From assembly GCA_947380375.1 (NCBI GenBank), contig CANCQX010000003.1:1-61934 (forward strand): a stretch of DNA of 61,934 bases, read 5' to 3'. The stretch comes from Flavobacteriales bacterium (GTDB taxonomy: Bacteria > Bacteroidota > Bacteroidia > Flavobacteriales_D > Crocinitomicaceae). Shown here piece by piece: positions 41,651 through 51,692 of this stretch. A program made the position numbers and the translations under genes. The stretch's first letter is position 1. Each line of letters opens with the position of its first letter. The notes below the pieces were generated by a model that did no database searches, was not told the DNA's origin, and was given only the letters and a program-made list of their open reading frames with translations.

Positions 41651-43006
41651 ATGACATTAAACGCATTAACAGCAATTTCTCCTATTGATGGAAGATATCA
41701 AAGTAAAACTCAAGAATTACAACCTTATTTTTCTGAATTTGGACTAATAAAATACCGAGTAATTGTTGAAGTTGAATACTTAATTGCACTAGTTGAATCT
41801 AGTATTAATCCATTAAAAGATTTCCCCAAAGAGAAATACAATGATTTAAGATCTTTATGTTCCAATTTTTCAGAAACTGATGCTCAATGGATTAAAGACA
41901 CTGAAAAGGTTACCAATCACGATGTAAAAGCAGTTGAATATTTTTTGAAAGAAAAAATGATTTTACTTGGTTTGGATAATTATATAGAATTTATTCATTT
42001 TGGATTAACTTCTCAAGATATAAACAACACTTCAATACCACTTTCTTTAAAAGAAGCTGTGAATGAAACTTACTTACCTTTAATAAGTAAAGTAGTTCAA
42101 AAACTAGTAACTCTTCAAAATAATTGGAAAGATATTCCAATGTTAGCTAGAACTCATGGTCAGCCAGCCTCTCCAACTAGACTAGGTAAAGAAATACAAG
42201 TTTTTTCTGAGCGTTTAATTAAACAAATTGAAACATTAAAATCAATTCCTTTTTCTGCAAAATTTGGAGGAGCAACTGGTAATTTTAATGCACACCATGT
42301 TTCATTTTCAGATCACAATTGGGTAGAATTCGCTAACAAATTTGTTAATAACAACTTAGGGTTAGATAGAAGTCAAACAACGACACAAATCGATCACTAT
42401 GATAATCTTGCAGCTCTTTTTGATTGCTTAAAAAGAATAAATACAATCGTTTTAGATTTAGATAGAGATATGTGGACTTATATTTCAATGAACTACTTTA
42501 AGCAGCAGCTAAAAGAAGGGGAAGTAGGATCTTCTGCTATGCCACATAAAGTAAACCCAATCGATTTTGAAAATTCTGAAGGAAATATTGGTATAGCAAA
42601 TTCACTTTTCGAACATCTTTCAGCAAAACTGCCTGTTTCTAGACTTCAACGAGATTTAACAGATTCAACTGTGCTTAGAACAATAGGAATGCCATTTGCA
42701 CATACTTTTATCGCTTTAAAATCAACCCTACAAGGACTTGATAAACTTCTCCTAAATGAAACAGCAATTGAAGCTGAATTAGCTGAAAATTGGGCAGTTG
42801 TTGCTGAGGCAATTCAAACAATACTGAGAAGAGAAGGTTTTCCTAAACCATATGAAGCACTTAAAGGATTAACTAGAAAAAATGAAGCTGTAACACAATC
42901 GACAGTTCATTCTTTTGTTGACAGTTTAGACATTTCAGAAATTTTAAAATCTGAATTAAAATCAATATCTCCACAAAATTACACAGGTATACAACTAGTT
43001 AAATAA
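41651..43006 (+). CDS. purB: Adenylosuccinate lyase
   Basis: The 451-residue lyase has the signature GSSAMPHKVNPIDFENSEGN with the catalytic serine loop, HDVKAVEYF, GLTSQDINNT and the ARTHGQPASPT segment. It acts in purine synthesis (SAICAR and adenylosuccinate). The start of the protein (LNALTAISPIDGRY) and the length agree with the E. coli-like PurB group. It overlaps the next gene by one base. Confidence 0.96.
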   Translation: MTLNALTAISPIDGRYQSKTQELQPYFSEFGLIKYRVIVEVEYLIALVESSINPLKDFPKEKYNDLRSLCSNFSETDAQWIKDTEKVTNHDVKAVEYFLKEKMILLGLDNYIEFIHFGLTSQDINNTSIPLSLKEAVNETYLPLISKVVQKLVTLQNNWKDIPMLARTHGQPASPTRLGKEIQVFSERLIKQIETLKSIPFSAKFGGATGNFNAHHVSFSDHNWVEFANKFVNNNLGLDRSQTTTQIDHYDNLAALFDCLKRINTIVLDLDRDMWTYISMNYFKQQLKEGEVGSSAMPHKVNPIDFENSEGNIGIANSLFEHLSAKLPVSRLQRDLTDSTVLRTIGMPFAHTFIALKSTLQGLDKLLLNETAIEAELAENWAVVAEAIQTILRREGFPKPYEALKGLTRKNEAVTQSTVHSFVDSLDISEILKSELKSISPQNYTGIQLVK

Positions 43007-44577
43007 TGAAAGCTGTTTTTAAACTATTTATTATAGCGATATCCGTTTTTCAATTAAATGCCCAATCTTACAATATTAAATGGGGAACGTTGGAAAAAAG
43101 AAGCGGTAGAATGCTGTCTATTATTCCTAGAAATGGTGATAATTTCTTCGCTCTTAGAAGAACTGGGGGTGCTATTTTAGGTTCATTGCAATTATCTAAA
43201 CATCAAGACCTGTCATTAATTACAACTAGCAAAATTTCCTTGAAAGTAAATGAAAGTATGGCAACTTTCGAAGGTACAACATGTGTCGACAATCACTTGA
43301 TGGTTTTTTTAAGCGATAAAAAAGATAAGAAAAATCAAATTTTCATGCAAGAATATGATGAAGATTTGGAGCCAAAAGGAAAAGCAGTAAAACTTGGCGA
43401 ATATGAATTACCTAAAGGAAGATCTTCAGGTAGTTTTAACATTATTAATTCAAATGATAGAAAATTTTTTGGTGTAATTTGGGAGACATTGGGAAGAAAA
43501 GAATCTAAAATATCATATGGTTTCCATATATATGACAGTGAATTGAATTCTGTTTCAGAGGGAGAATACGAACTCCCTTATGATTCGGATTTAGCAACGG
43601 TATATTCTCAACACCTTTCAAATACTGGTGATTATTTTATTTCTATTCTAGAGTATAATAAACCTGAAGAAAAAAAAATATTTAATAGACAATTACAATA
43701 TAAAGCTTTCCATATCTCACATGTTACTCCTGACGGATTAGATGATTTTTCGCTTAATTTAAAAGGAAAAAGAGTGGAAGCTATGACGATGCAATCTGAC
43801 AATAAACATATTTTCACAATCACTGGAATTTATGGTGAAGATAAAAAAACAGGAATATCAGGTGTATTTTATTTAAGAGCAAATTTTGACAAACAGGAAA
43901 TTATAAATCAAGGATTTCAAGAATTTGGAAAAGATTTTGTAACACAAGATTGGAGTGACAAACAAAAAAAGAAGGCAGAAAAAAAAGAAGCTAAAGGTAA
44001 AGGGGAACCTCAACTTTATAACTATGAAATGAGGGATGCAAATGTGTTACAGGACGGAAGTATTGTGTCTTCAATAGAGCAATATTATGTTGTAACAACT
44101 ACATATAACGACCCTAAAACAGGATCAGTTAGAACTACTTACACTTATTATTATAATGATATTATTGCTTATAAAGTTGGACCAAATGGTGGTTTTGATT
44201 GGTTAAAAAAAATAGATAAACACCAAGTTTCAACTAATGATGGCGGTCCATTTAGTTCTTATGCTCGTTTTATTGATGGCGGAAAAATTTGCTTTATATT
44301 CAATGACAATATAAAAAATTACAATGAAAATGGTGATTTTATAGAAAGTGATAAATTGTATCCTGCAAACTTTGGAAAAAAGAAAAATGCAGTTGGTATA
44401 GTAAAATTAGATATCAATTCAGGAGAGATAATTCGAGAAACTCTTTTCAAATCTAAAGAAATTAGTTCATTAGCCGTACCAAAACAATTTATTACTGATT
44501 ATGCTACCAAACAGTTAATTCTCTATGCTGTGTCTGGAAAAAAAGAGAAATTTGGTATATTAAATTTCAAAGATTAA
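43006..44577 (+). CDS. Secreted protein of unknown function, coupled to purB
   Basis: The 523-residue protein has a signal peptide ending near FQLNAQ. It is made mostly of beta-strand blocks with short repeated wording (FEGTTCVDNHLMVFLSDK, KFFGVIWETLGRKE, KICFIFNDNIKNY), which suggests a beta-propeller. A Lys-rich stretch (KQKKKAEKKEAKGKGE) interrupts the middle. I recognise no named family or catalytic site. The ATG overlaps the purB stop (TAATG), so translation is probably coupled, though a functional link to purines is not apparent. Confidence 0.75.
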   Translation: MKAVFKLFIIAISVFQLNAQSYNIKWGTLEKRSGRMLSIIPRNGDNFFALRRTGGAILGSLQLSKHQDLSLITTSKISLKVNESMATFEGTTCVDNHLMVFLSDKKDKKNQIFMQEYDEDLEPKGKAVKLGEYELPKGRSSGSFNIINSNDRKFFGVIWETLGRKESKISYGFHIYDSELNSVSEGEYELPYDSDLATVYSQHLSNTGDYFISILEYNKPEEKKIFNRQLQYKAFHISHVTPDGLDDFSLNLKGKRVEAMTMQSDNKHIFTITGIYGEDKKTGISGVFYLRANFDKQEIINQGFQEFGKDFVTQDWSDKQKKKAEKKEAKGKGEPQLYNYEMRDANVLQDGSIVSSIEQYYVVTTTYNDPKTGSVRTTYTYYYNDIIAYKVGPNGGFDWLKKIDKHQVSTNDGGPFSSYARFIDGGKICFIFNDNIKNYNENGDFIESDKLYPANFGKKKNAVGIVKLDINSGEIIRETLFKSKEISSLAVPKQFITDYATKQLILYAVSGKKEKFGILNFKD

Positions 44578-44644
44578 TTCTTATATAATTAGAATATATT
44601 TAGATTGAACAACGACAATTCAAGTTATTGTAATTTAATATAGT

Positions 44645-46255
44645 TTACTTGTATCTTGAAACCATTTTAAATAAACTTTTTATAAGTCCAAAACCTAAAA
44701 TGAAAACTAAAATAAAAGAAAATAGTTTACCTAAAACATCTCCATTTTTTGAGTAAAATGTTAATTCAGAATTTTTATTTAGTTCTCCCCTAATTGAAGT
44801 TTCTTTCCACCAATTTGTTTTTTGAGTGATGTCACCTCGCTGATTTATAAAACAACTTATTCCAGTGTTTGCACATCTGGCTATACTTCTTCTATTTTCA
44901 ATTGCTCTTAATCGAGAAAAACTTGCATGCTGTTTATAACCAGGAGTATCCCCCCACCAACCATCATTTGTTATAACAAAAATCAATTCAGCACCTTTTT
45001 TAACTTGTTTAGAAATAAAGTCTCCATAAATTGACTCGTAACAAATTGAAGGTGCAAAAGGAATATTATTTGCAGATAAAACTTTTGGTTCAGTTTCTAT
45101 ACCAAGAGAACCTGATGCCCCATCTAAATTTATTGCTAATTGTTCTAACCATGGAAGCATAGTTAAAAAAGGTATTTTTTCAACACCTAGAACTAACTTT
45201 GATTTATGAACAAAATAAGGAATATCGTATTGATTTATCAAAAGTGACGTATTGTAACTCTCTATAAAACCTGGTCCACTTTCAAGTTTACGAGAAGCTG
45301 TAGAATGTTTTTCTTCAAAAAAACACAAAGTTGAAGCTCCAGTATAAAAAGCGGCATTTCCCCACCTTTTCTTTCTTTGAATCATATAATTGAAAAAAGG
45401 TTGACTTTTCAGATCTTCTTCAAAAAAAGTTGAACTTATAGCTGTTTCTGGTGCTAAAATAAATTTAGTATTAGAGGTTATCTTTTTATCAGCTTGATAA
45501 AAAATCTTATCCAATTGCAACTTCAATTCAGTAGTAAACTTTTCATTATAGGGGTCAATATTTGGTTGTATAGCAACAACTTCAATTGGATTTTTAGATT
45601 CTTCGTAACTAAAATATGAAATTAAAGAATAAATTATTGGAATTAAAAAAATACTTCCAAGTATTAAAAAATTCTTAATCTGAGTATCCCATTTTTTTTT
45701 TGTGATATATATATTCTTAAATATAAGAAAAGAAATTATATTAATTAATAAAACCCAAAATGTACCACCCAAAACGCCTGTAATTGAAAACCATTGAACT
45801 ATTTGGGGTGTAATTGAAAAAACATTACCAAGATTCAACCAAGGCCAAGATAATTCCCAATGATAGTGAATAAATTCAAATGAGACCCAAGTAAAAATCA
45901 ATAATAAATAACCGGAATTTTCAGAATAGTTCTTTTTAATTTTATGAAAGAAATAAAAAACAAATGCCATTATTAGCGCATTTAAAAATATTGCAAAAAT
46001 AGCTCCTTCTGGACTTGCGTTCCAAATCCACCAAGTTGCACCTAAATTATAGATGAAAAAAGTAATAAAAGCATGAATATAAACTTTTGATGGTCGGTAT
46101 TTTTGTTTTGAAATATTGAATTCAACTAACAATAAAGGAATCCAAGATATAAAAGCGAAAAAAGTTAAACTTCCTGTATAAGGAAAAGAAATAACCATTA
46201 ATAATCCTGAAAGTATACTTAATAGGTATCTATTTTTTTTGGAAAAAGTAATCAT
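44645..46255 (-). CDS. lnt: Apolipoprotein N-acyltransferase
   Basis: The 536-residue protein has about seven to eight hydrophobic N-terminal spans and then a nitrilase-like domain. The domain carries the catalytic Glu (APETAIS), Lys (in the FVHKSKLVLGVEKIPF segment) and Cys (SICYESIYGDF) and the NDGWWGDTPGYKQHASFSRLRAIENRRSIARCANTG block. It adds the third acyl chain to lipoproteins at the inner-membrane outer face. This fits the lipoproteins found in this window. It is a separate transcript from the OmpA-type gene, from which it is divided by a terminator. Confidence 0.95.
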   Translation of the reverse strand: MITFSKKNRYLLSILSGLLMVISFPYTGSLTFFAFISWIPLLLVEFNISKQKYRPSKVYIHAFITFFIYNLGATWWIWNASPEGAIFAIFLNALIMAFVFYFFHKIKKNYSENSGYLLLIFTWVSFEFIHYHWELSWPWLNLGNVFSITPQIVQWFSITGVLGGTFWVLLINIISFLIFKNIYITKKKWDTQIKNFLILGSIFLIPIIYSLISYFSYEESKNPIEVVAIQPNIDPYNEKFTTELKLQLDKIFYQADKKITSNTKFILAPETAISSTFFEEDLKSQPFFNYMIQRKKRWGNAAFYTGASTLCFFEEKHSTASRKLESGPGFIESYNTSLLINQYDIPYFVHKSKLVLGVEKIPFLTMLPWLEQLAINLDGASGSLGIETEPKVLSANNIPFAPSICYESIYGDFISKQVKKGAELIFVITNDGWWGDTPGYKQHASFSRLRAIENRRSIARCANTGISCFINQRGDITQKTNWWKETSIRGELNKNSELTFYSKNGDVLGKLFSFILVFILGFGLIKSLFKMVSRYK

Positions 46256-46270
46256 ATTTCAAAAATAAGA

Positions 46271-46304
46271 AAATCCCTTATTTACAATAGCAAATAAGGG
46301 ATTT
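46271..46304 (-). terminator. Intrinsic terminator downstream of the DUF5723-OmpA gene
   Basis: A 13-bp perfect stem (AAATCCCTTATTT with its complement) has an 8-base loop and a U-rich run on the minus strand. It sits between the stop at 46328 and the lnt start. Confidence 0.88.
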
Positions 46305-46327
46305 AAGTTTATCTATTTCTTTAATCT

Positions 46328-48649
46328 TTATTCAAATACAATTGCCATTTCAACGCGTCTGTTTTTTTGACGACCTTCCTCAGTATCGTTACTAGCAATT
46401 GGTTTAGTCTTACCAAAGAATAATGTTTTTACTTTTTCTGTAGGAACATTTTTCGAAACTAAATAAGCTTTAACAGATTCAGCTCGTTTTTTTGATAGAA
46501 TTAAATTTGATTGGTCATTTCCAACATTATCAGTATGACCCGAAATTTGAATTTTCCATTCTGGTTTCTTTAATAATAAAGCTGCTAATTCATTCAATGA
46601 ATTATTAGAAGCATCTTTAATCACAGCACTTCCTGGAATAAATTCTAAATCATTAAATGCAGTTTTTAAAACTTCTTGAGCTGCAGCTTCAATTACAGGA
46701 CATCCTTTATTTTCTAAAACACCTTTAACAGAAGGGCAACTATCATCTTTATCTAATATTCCATCGCCATCTGTATCAATATATGGACAGCCATCATTTT
46801 GTTTAGGCCCCTTTATATTTGGACATTTATCGTCCTTATCTAATAAACCATCTAAATCTGTATCAGGCCATGGACATCCAGCATTTTCTTTTGGTCCAAA
46901 GATTTTAGGACAATTATCTAAGAAATCTAAAACACCGTCTTTGTCAGTATCGGGACAGCCTTGACTAGCTATTGGTCCGAAAGCATCAGGACAAGCATCT
47001 TCACTATTTTTTATTCCGTCTTTATCAGTATCTGGACAACCTTTAAAAGCAACTAATCCAGCTATATCAGGGCATTCGTCTTTAAAATCAGTTATACTAT
47101 CATGATCTTTATCAGGACAACCTTTCAAATACCCAACACCAGCGATATCAGGGCATTCATCATTTTGATCAATAATACTATCATGATCTTTATCTGGACA
47201 ACCTTTAAATTGAACTAATCCTGGAATATCTCTACAATCGTCAATTTTATTTGGAACACCATCTTCATCTTTATCTCTTTTTGGTCCGATTACTATGTTT
47301 AAACCAAAACTTGCATGTACATGCTTTGCATTCTCAGGATTAATTATAGCAAGAATATTATCTGTCATTACGTAAAATTGAAGTGGTCCACCTTTTAGAT
47401 TTAAACCAAACCCTATATTATTATATGAACGTCCATATGCAGAATAATTTACACTTGCATATAACCAATTTTTAAGCCTAGTATTCATTGCTATTGAAAT
47501 ACCTGCAGTATACTTAGAAGCTACAATTTCATTGTACAATAAAGCACTTGTACTGAAGAAATTATTGAATTGATATTTCCCTCCTAAATAAAATTTAGTA
47601 TGAAGTTTTGTAGAATAAGAATCGTGAGTTTGTTTTTGTTTAAAAATTCCGGATAAAGTGTCTTGAAGTTTATCTTTTGCTAAACTATCGTTCAAATTTA
47701 TTCCTGTAAATGTATATTTAAAATCATTAGAAGCATAGTTTGTGACGTTACTAGCCCATTTGATATAACCCAAATCTAATAAACTTGCGTTTAATTCAAT
47801 TTTTTTAGTAAGTCGATAACTAGCTCCTAAGTCAAAAGCTAATCCGAAATTTTTAAAATCAAATGCTGAAGTCGCTAATTTTGCTGAAGCCCCTAATGCA
47901 TCTAAAATTGGAGAATAATTAGTTGATGAATTTGTTGATAAAGAATCTAAATTAGAAGTGTTAACTTGATACCCGCCATCAATAGTTAAATCAAAAGAAG
48001 TAGCATCTGTAGAAATCCCAAACTGACTTTTATTAGTTTGAATATTTGCGATTCCGGATAATATTTTCACTCTACCTCCTACTGTAAGTTTCTCATTTAC
48101 ATCTCTATTATAACCAATTCCATATTCAAGATATGACATTAAATCAACACCTAAGCCATCAAAAGCAGCTCTTTTACCAAGAAATTCTCCACCATTACCT
48201 TCGAAAGCAAATGAAAACATATCCTTCGTATAAGAAACTCTACTTTGAAATCTATTTGTGACATTCATTGAGAAATAGCTTTTTTTCAATCGAAATCCTA
48301 AACCAAAAATCTCATTTGACATTTCCATATTAATATAATTCAATTTTGCCATTTTAGAAATAGCTAAACTAGGAGTTAAATATAAGGAATCGTCTTGTGG
48401 CCTTGTCTGTAAAATATCACTAAGCTTAAAACCCGAATTTAATACTGAAATATTTTGCATTCCCATTGGAAGGCTAATATAAACTCTGTTTTTTTGTTTA
48501 AAACCTGGATTTAAATAATTTGATTGAGCAGTCTCATTTAAATGGTAAAGGGTAAAACTTTTTTGAGATAGAACATTGTTACAAGTTAATACTAACATAA
48601 CTAATAGTAACAAGAAATTGTAATTCTTTTTAAATATTAAAGATATCAT
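46328..48649 (-). CDS. DUF5723-TSP3-OmpA outer-membrane protein
   Basis: The 773-residue protein has a signal peptide ending near NVLSQ and a DUF5723 beta-barrel (about 30-455, beginning with LNPGFKQKNRVYISLPMG). Seven or more calcium-binding thrombospondin type 3 repeats follow (about 460-640, DKDHDSIxDxxDECPD), and then an OmpA C-terminal peptidoglycan-binding domain (about 660-773, ISGHTDNVGND, LILSKKRAESVKAYLVSKNVP). The barrel is in the outer membrane, and the OmpA domain anchors it to peptidoglycan through the Ca-loaded linker. It follows the 541-residue lipoprotein by 27 bases and is likely co-transcribed with it. Confidence 0.9.
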   Translation of the reverse strand: MISLIFKKNYNFLLLLVMLVLTCNNVLSQKSFTLYHLNETAQSNYLNPGFKQKNRVYISLPMGMQNISVLNSGFKLSDILQTRPQDDSLYLTPSLAISKMAKLNYINMEMSNEIFGLGFRLKKSYFSMNVTNRFQSRVSYTKDMFSFAFEGNGGEFLGKRAAFDGLGVDLMSYLEYGIGYNRDVNEKLTVGGRVKILSGIANIQTNKSQFGISTDATSFDLTIDGGYQVNTSNLDSLSTNSSTNYSPILDALGASAKLATSAFDFKNFGLAFDLGASYRLTKKIELNASLLDLGYIKWASNVTNYASNDFKYTFTGINLNDSLAKDKLQDTLSGIFKQKQTHDSYSTKLHTKFYLGGKYQFNNFFSTSALLYNEIVASKYTAGISIAMNTRLKNWLYASVNYSAYGRSYNNIGFGLNLKGGPLQFYVMTDNILAIINPENAKHVHASFGLNIVIGPKRDKDEDGVPNKIDDCRDIPGLVQFKGCPDKDHDSIIDQNDECPDIAGVGYLKGCPDKDHDSITDFKDECPDIAGLVAFKGCPDTDKDGIKNSEDACPDAFGPIASQGCPDTDKDGVLDFLDNCPKIFGPKENAGCPWPDTDLDGLLDKDDKCPNIKGPKQNDGCPYIDTDGDGILDKDDSCPSVKGVLENKGCPVIEAAAQEVLKTAFNDLEFIPGSAVIKDASNNSLNELAALLLKKPEWKIQISGHTDNVGNDQSNLILSKKRAESVKAYLVSKNVPTEKVKTLFFGKTKPIASNDTEEGRQKNRRVEMAIVFE

Positions 48650-48676
48650 ATTGATAAAATAAATCGATTAATTATA

Positions 48677-50302
48677 TTACTTACCTTTAAGTTGGACTTG
48701 CATTGAAAGTTTAAATCCTATTTTATAAGAATCTCTTAACTTGACAACTGTACTTTGAGGTTGTGTTGTTTCAGCTACTCCAGTAATAATAACGTGTTTT
48801 ACTTTACCCATCAATAAAACATTAGCATTAGAAATTGTAGCATCGTTAGACTTAGAAGCCGTTGAAGAAACAACTCCAGAACCATCTACTGGAGCAGCAC
48901 TAATTAATTCTATAGGTTTATCAAATAAGGTAAATACCGTATTATAATGTTCGTCGACAAATAATGCCTGACCTTTAAAAGACAGTGGTAATCCATTATC
49001 AACTTTCAATCTAAACATCGCAGATTTAATAAAATTCACATCGTTTTTGTAAGAAAAATCTAAAGTATCTTTTACAGTCATTCCTGATGCATAACCTTCA
49101 AAAGGTAAATCTATATCAACTTTGATAATCATTTTACTTGTAGATTCTATATAATTTAAATTGGGTGCTTTGGGTGCATAGGGTCCTTTATACCCTTCAG
49201 GGTTTGTTGTAGCTGAAATATTATATATTAAATTTTTTGGATTAGCATCAATCAAATTTGAAATAGTATTATTTGTACTTCCATTATTCATTACAAAAGT
49301 TGTTTGAGCAGTAGAACCTTTTGGAGGTATATTTACTGATAAAATAGGTTTTGAAATTGTAATTGGTGATTTTTGTGAAGTAATAGTATTAATAGTAGAA
49401 AAATTTTTAAAATTAACATCCATTGGAATCCCAAAAGAGTTATCTATTACAAATGTTAACTTTGGATTTGTAAAGCTCAAATTACCAGCTGAAGGCGAAT
49501 CAAAAACCTTTAACAACATAGTATCTACAAAACTAGCTAGAGATTGTTGCCCAAAATAACCTGTAATATTTTTAAACTTTAGATTTGTCAAATTTATAGC
49601 TAAATCTAAATTCTCGTTACCAGTAATTGGATTTCCTGTACCTGTTATTGTTGCGTCAATCTTAATTCTTAATGTATTTTTTGCTGTATTACCAGCTGTG
49701 AAATCGGCTAAAACATCTGATAAATTAATAGTAGCTGAACTAGTATATGGTAAACTATTTAAATAATGCATAGTAATTGTTTTAGTAACTTCTTTACCAG
49801 CTAATTTTAAATCGGGAAAGCTTAACACTAAAGTAATATCATGCTGAATTGTTGAAGAAGCAGTTACAACTAAATTACCAGATTGAAAATTCAAATCATG
49901 TAATTCTGTTTCATTTTTAGCAGTATAAATGAAATTCTGAGTAGTTGAAGAAGTAGGAAGTGTCTCATAAAGATTATCGATTTTCGTCAAATTAGGAGGC
50001 GCAATATTAAAACTTTGATTTACATCACTCAAAGTAATAAAATCTTTTGCATAGATGGTATCTATATCCTTATGATAAATCAATGAAATATCTCCTGTAT
50101 TTTTATCAATATTTAATCCAGTCCCTACCGATTTTAGTATATCATGAACACCAAATTCACCATAACCTATTGAAGTTGCAAGATTTTGATCAAATGCTAC
50201 ACCTGAAATCTTGTGCAAATCATGCTTTTTACACCCGTAAATTAATGAAACAAACAATAAAATGATTGTTGTCATTAATTTCATTCTCTTGTTCATTTTC
50301 AT
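48677..50302 (-). CDS. Putative lipoprotein of unknown function, partner of the DUF5723-OmpA protein
   Basis: The 541-residue protein has a lipoprotein-type signal (MTTIILLFVSLIYGC, Cys near residue 24), then a long Ser/Thr/Asn-rich beta-strand region with no recognised domain. The start could also be at 50296 or the Met at residue 7. Its position, 27 bases before the DUF5723-OmpA gene in the same direction, with a TACTTTTG promoter at 50339-50346, suggests that the two form one envelope operon. An outer-membrane location is inferred. Function unknown. Confidence 0.75.
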   Translation of the reverse strand: MKMNKRMKLMTTIILLFVSLIYGCKKHDLHKISGVAFDQNLATSIGYGEFGVHDILKSVGTGLNIDKNTGDISLIYHKDIDTIYAKDFITLSDVNQSFNIAPPNLTKIDNLYETLPTSSTTQNFIYTAKNETELHDLNFQSGNLVVTASSTIQHDITLVLSFPDLKLAGKEVTKTITMHYLNSLPYTSSATINLSDVLADFTAGNTAKNTLRIKIDATITGTGNPITGNENLDLAINLTNLKFKNITGYFGQQSLASFVDTMLLKVFDSPSAGNLSFTNPKLTFVIDNSFGIPMDVNFKNFSTINTITSQKSPITISKPILSVNIPPKGSTAQTTFVMNNGSTNNTISNLIDANPKNLIYNISATTNPEGYKGPYAPKAPNLNYIESTSKMIIKVDIDLPFEGYASGMTVKDTLDFSYKNDVNFIKSAMFRLKVDNGLPLSFKGQALFVDEHYNTVFTLFDKPIELISAAPVDGSGVVSSTASKSNDATISNANVLLMGKVKHVIITGVAETTQPQSTVVKLRDSYKIGFKLSMQVQLKGK

Positions 50303-50338
50303 AAGTACCTAAGAGTTTTAATTTCAATAATTGAAATG

Positions 50339-50346
50339 CAAAAGTA
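50339..50346 (-). promoter_or_regulatory. -7 promoter element (TACTTTTG) for the lipoprotein / DUF5723-OmpA operon
   Basis: A perfect TAnnTTTG match on the minus strand, 36 bases upstream of the ATG at 50302. Between them, 50321-50337 holds the short inverted repeat ATTTCAA/TTGAAAT. Confidence 0.6.
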
Positions 50347-50544
50347 ATCATTTAATTAAAAAACAAAACTACTTAAAACGGCTTTATTAAGCATAAATAT
50401 CAAAAAACCTTCGATTAACTATTATTTATTAATAAAAAGTGTGTCATTTAAAAACAAAGTATTCTAGAGTTCAAATGAGAAATCTCATTTTATGGACATA
50501 CCATTTTTTGAATAATTTATTTTTATGAAAATCAGAAGCTTACC

Positions 50545-51132
50545 TTATCTTGGTAATAATGTGAATGTTTTTCGATGGTATTTACAATCTCCAAAAGCAA
50601 GAATAGCTTCCCTATGTTGTTTTGTTGGGTAACCTTTATTTTGACTCCAATTATAAATTGGGAATTCATCATGAAGTTTTTCCATGAAATCATCTCTATA
50701 TGTTTTAGCTAAAATCGAAGCAGCTGCTATACTTAAATATTTCGAATCGCCTTTAACAATACATTCATGTGGAATATTATAATAAGGTGTAAACCGATTA
50801 CCATCTATCAATAAAAACTCAGGTCTTACAATCAACTGATCAACCGCCCTATGCATAGCTAAAAAACTAGCTTTCAATATATTAATTTCATCAATTTCCT
50901 GTTCATGAACTAAACCTACCCCCCAAGCTAAAGCTTTCTCTTCGATAATTGGCCGAAGTAATTTTCGTTTAGCTTCAGAAACTTGCTTAGAATCATTTAA
51001 CCATTCATGTTTAAAATCTTTTGGTAAAATTACAGCAGCAGCGACAACGGGACCAGAAAGACAACCTCTACCCGCTTCATCACAGCCTGCTTCAATTAAT
51101 TTTTTATTCAAAAAGGAAAAAAGATTATTCAT
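50545..51132 (-). CDS. rnhB: Ribonuclease HII
   Basis: The 195-residue protein has the RNase HII signatures: [23 protein letters not shown] with the DEGR catalytic residues, the [11 protein letters not shown] block, [21 protein letters not shown] and [10 protein letters not shown]. It removes ribonucleotides from DNA and RNA-DNA hybrids. A longer frame opens at 51168. I chose the ATG at 51132 because family members begin near there and a CATCTTTA promoter-like sequence lies between the two starts. Confidence 0.95.
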   Translation of the reverse strand: MNNLFSFLNKKLIEAGCDEAGRGCLSGPVVAAAVILPKDFKHEWLNDSKQVSEAKRKLLRPIIEEKALAWGVGLVHEQEIDEINILKASFLAMHRAVDQLIVRPEFLLIDGNRFTPYYNIPHECIVKGDSKYLSIAAASILAKTYRDDFMEKLHDEFPIYNWSQNKGYPTKQHREAILAFGDCKYHRKTFTLLPR

Positions 51133-51233
51133 AAATGTAAAGATGGAAAAAAAATTGTATTTTAGCATTCAATAGATTATAAATATTATAATAAATCTCC
51201 AATTGTTTTACAGTTATATAAACAACAAATCTC

Positions 51234-51608
51234 ATGAAAACATATTATTTTATCGCAGTTCTATTCATAGGTTTATCATTATCCGCTCATTGTCAAGAGA
51301 AATCTAAATCAGCTTTTGTTATAAGCAAAACTGAAATACTAAAAAGCAAAGAAAATGGAAGTTATATTTTTACACTTCCAAAAGGAACAAAAAAAGAAAC
51401 AGTAGAACAAAGTGCTAAATATTACACAATATACTTCAATGTTGTTTTTGATGAAAAAACATTAGAAGCAAAGATTGATATGGTAACAAATGATTACAAG
51501 TCTAGACATGTAATATGTAGATTTTTAGTTTCTTCCGATATTGAAATAATAAATATGGAAGGCCAAGAGTTTGTTGTAGAAGAATTTTACAAGCAATACA
51601 TGAAATAA
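51234..51608 (+). CDS. Small secreted protein of unknown function
   Basis: The 124-residue protein has a signal peptide ending near SAHCQ and a basic, strand-rich body (EILKSKENGSYIFTLPKGTKKETVEQSAKYYTIYF). There is one internal cysteine and no known motif. The body might resemble small beta-sandwich domains, but I cannot name a family. It is a single-gene unit closed by a strong terminator, so it is probably expressed. Confidence 0.7.
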   Translation: MKTYYFIAVLFIGLSLSAHCQEKSKSAFVISKTEILKSKENGSYIFTLPKGTKKETVEQSAKYYTIYFNVVFDEKTLEAKIDMVTNDYKSRHVICRFLVSSDIEIINMEGQEFVVEEFYKQYMK

Positions 51609-51627
51609 TTACTTATAATATAACTTC

Positions 51628-51669
51628 AAAAAAAATGGCCTCAAATTTAAATTTGAGGCCATTTTTTTT
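51628..51669. terminator. Bidirectional intrinsic terminator (perfect palindrome)
   Basis: A 42-base perfect palindrome contains TGGCCTCAAATTT and its complement with A and T tracts outside. It serves the plus gene ending at 51608 and the minus gene ending at 51693. Confidence 0.93.
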
Positions 51670-51692
51670 TAAAATTATATTCAACTGAAAAA

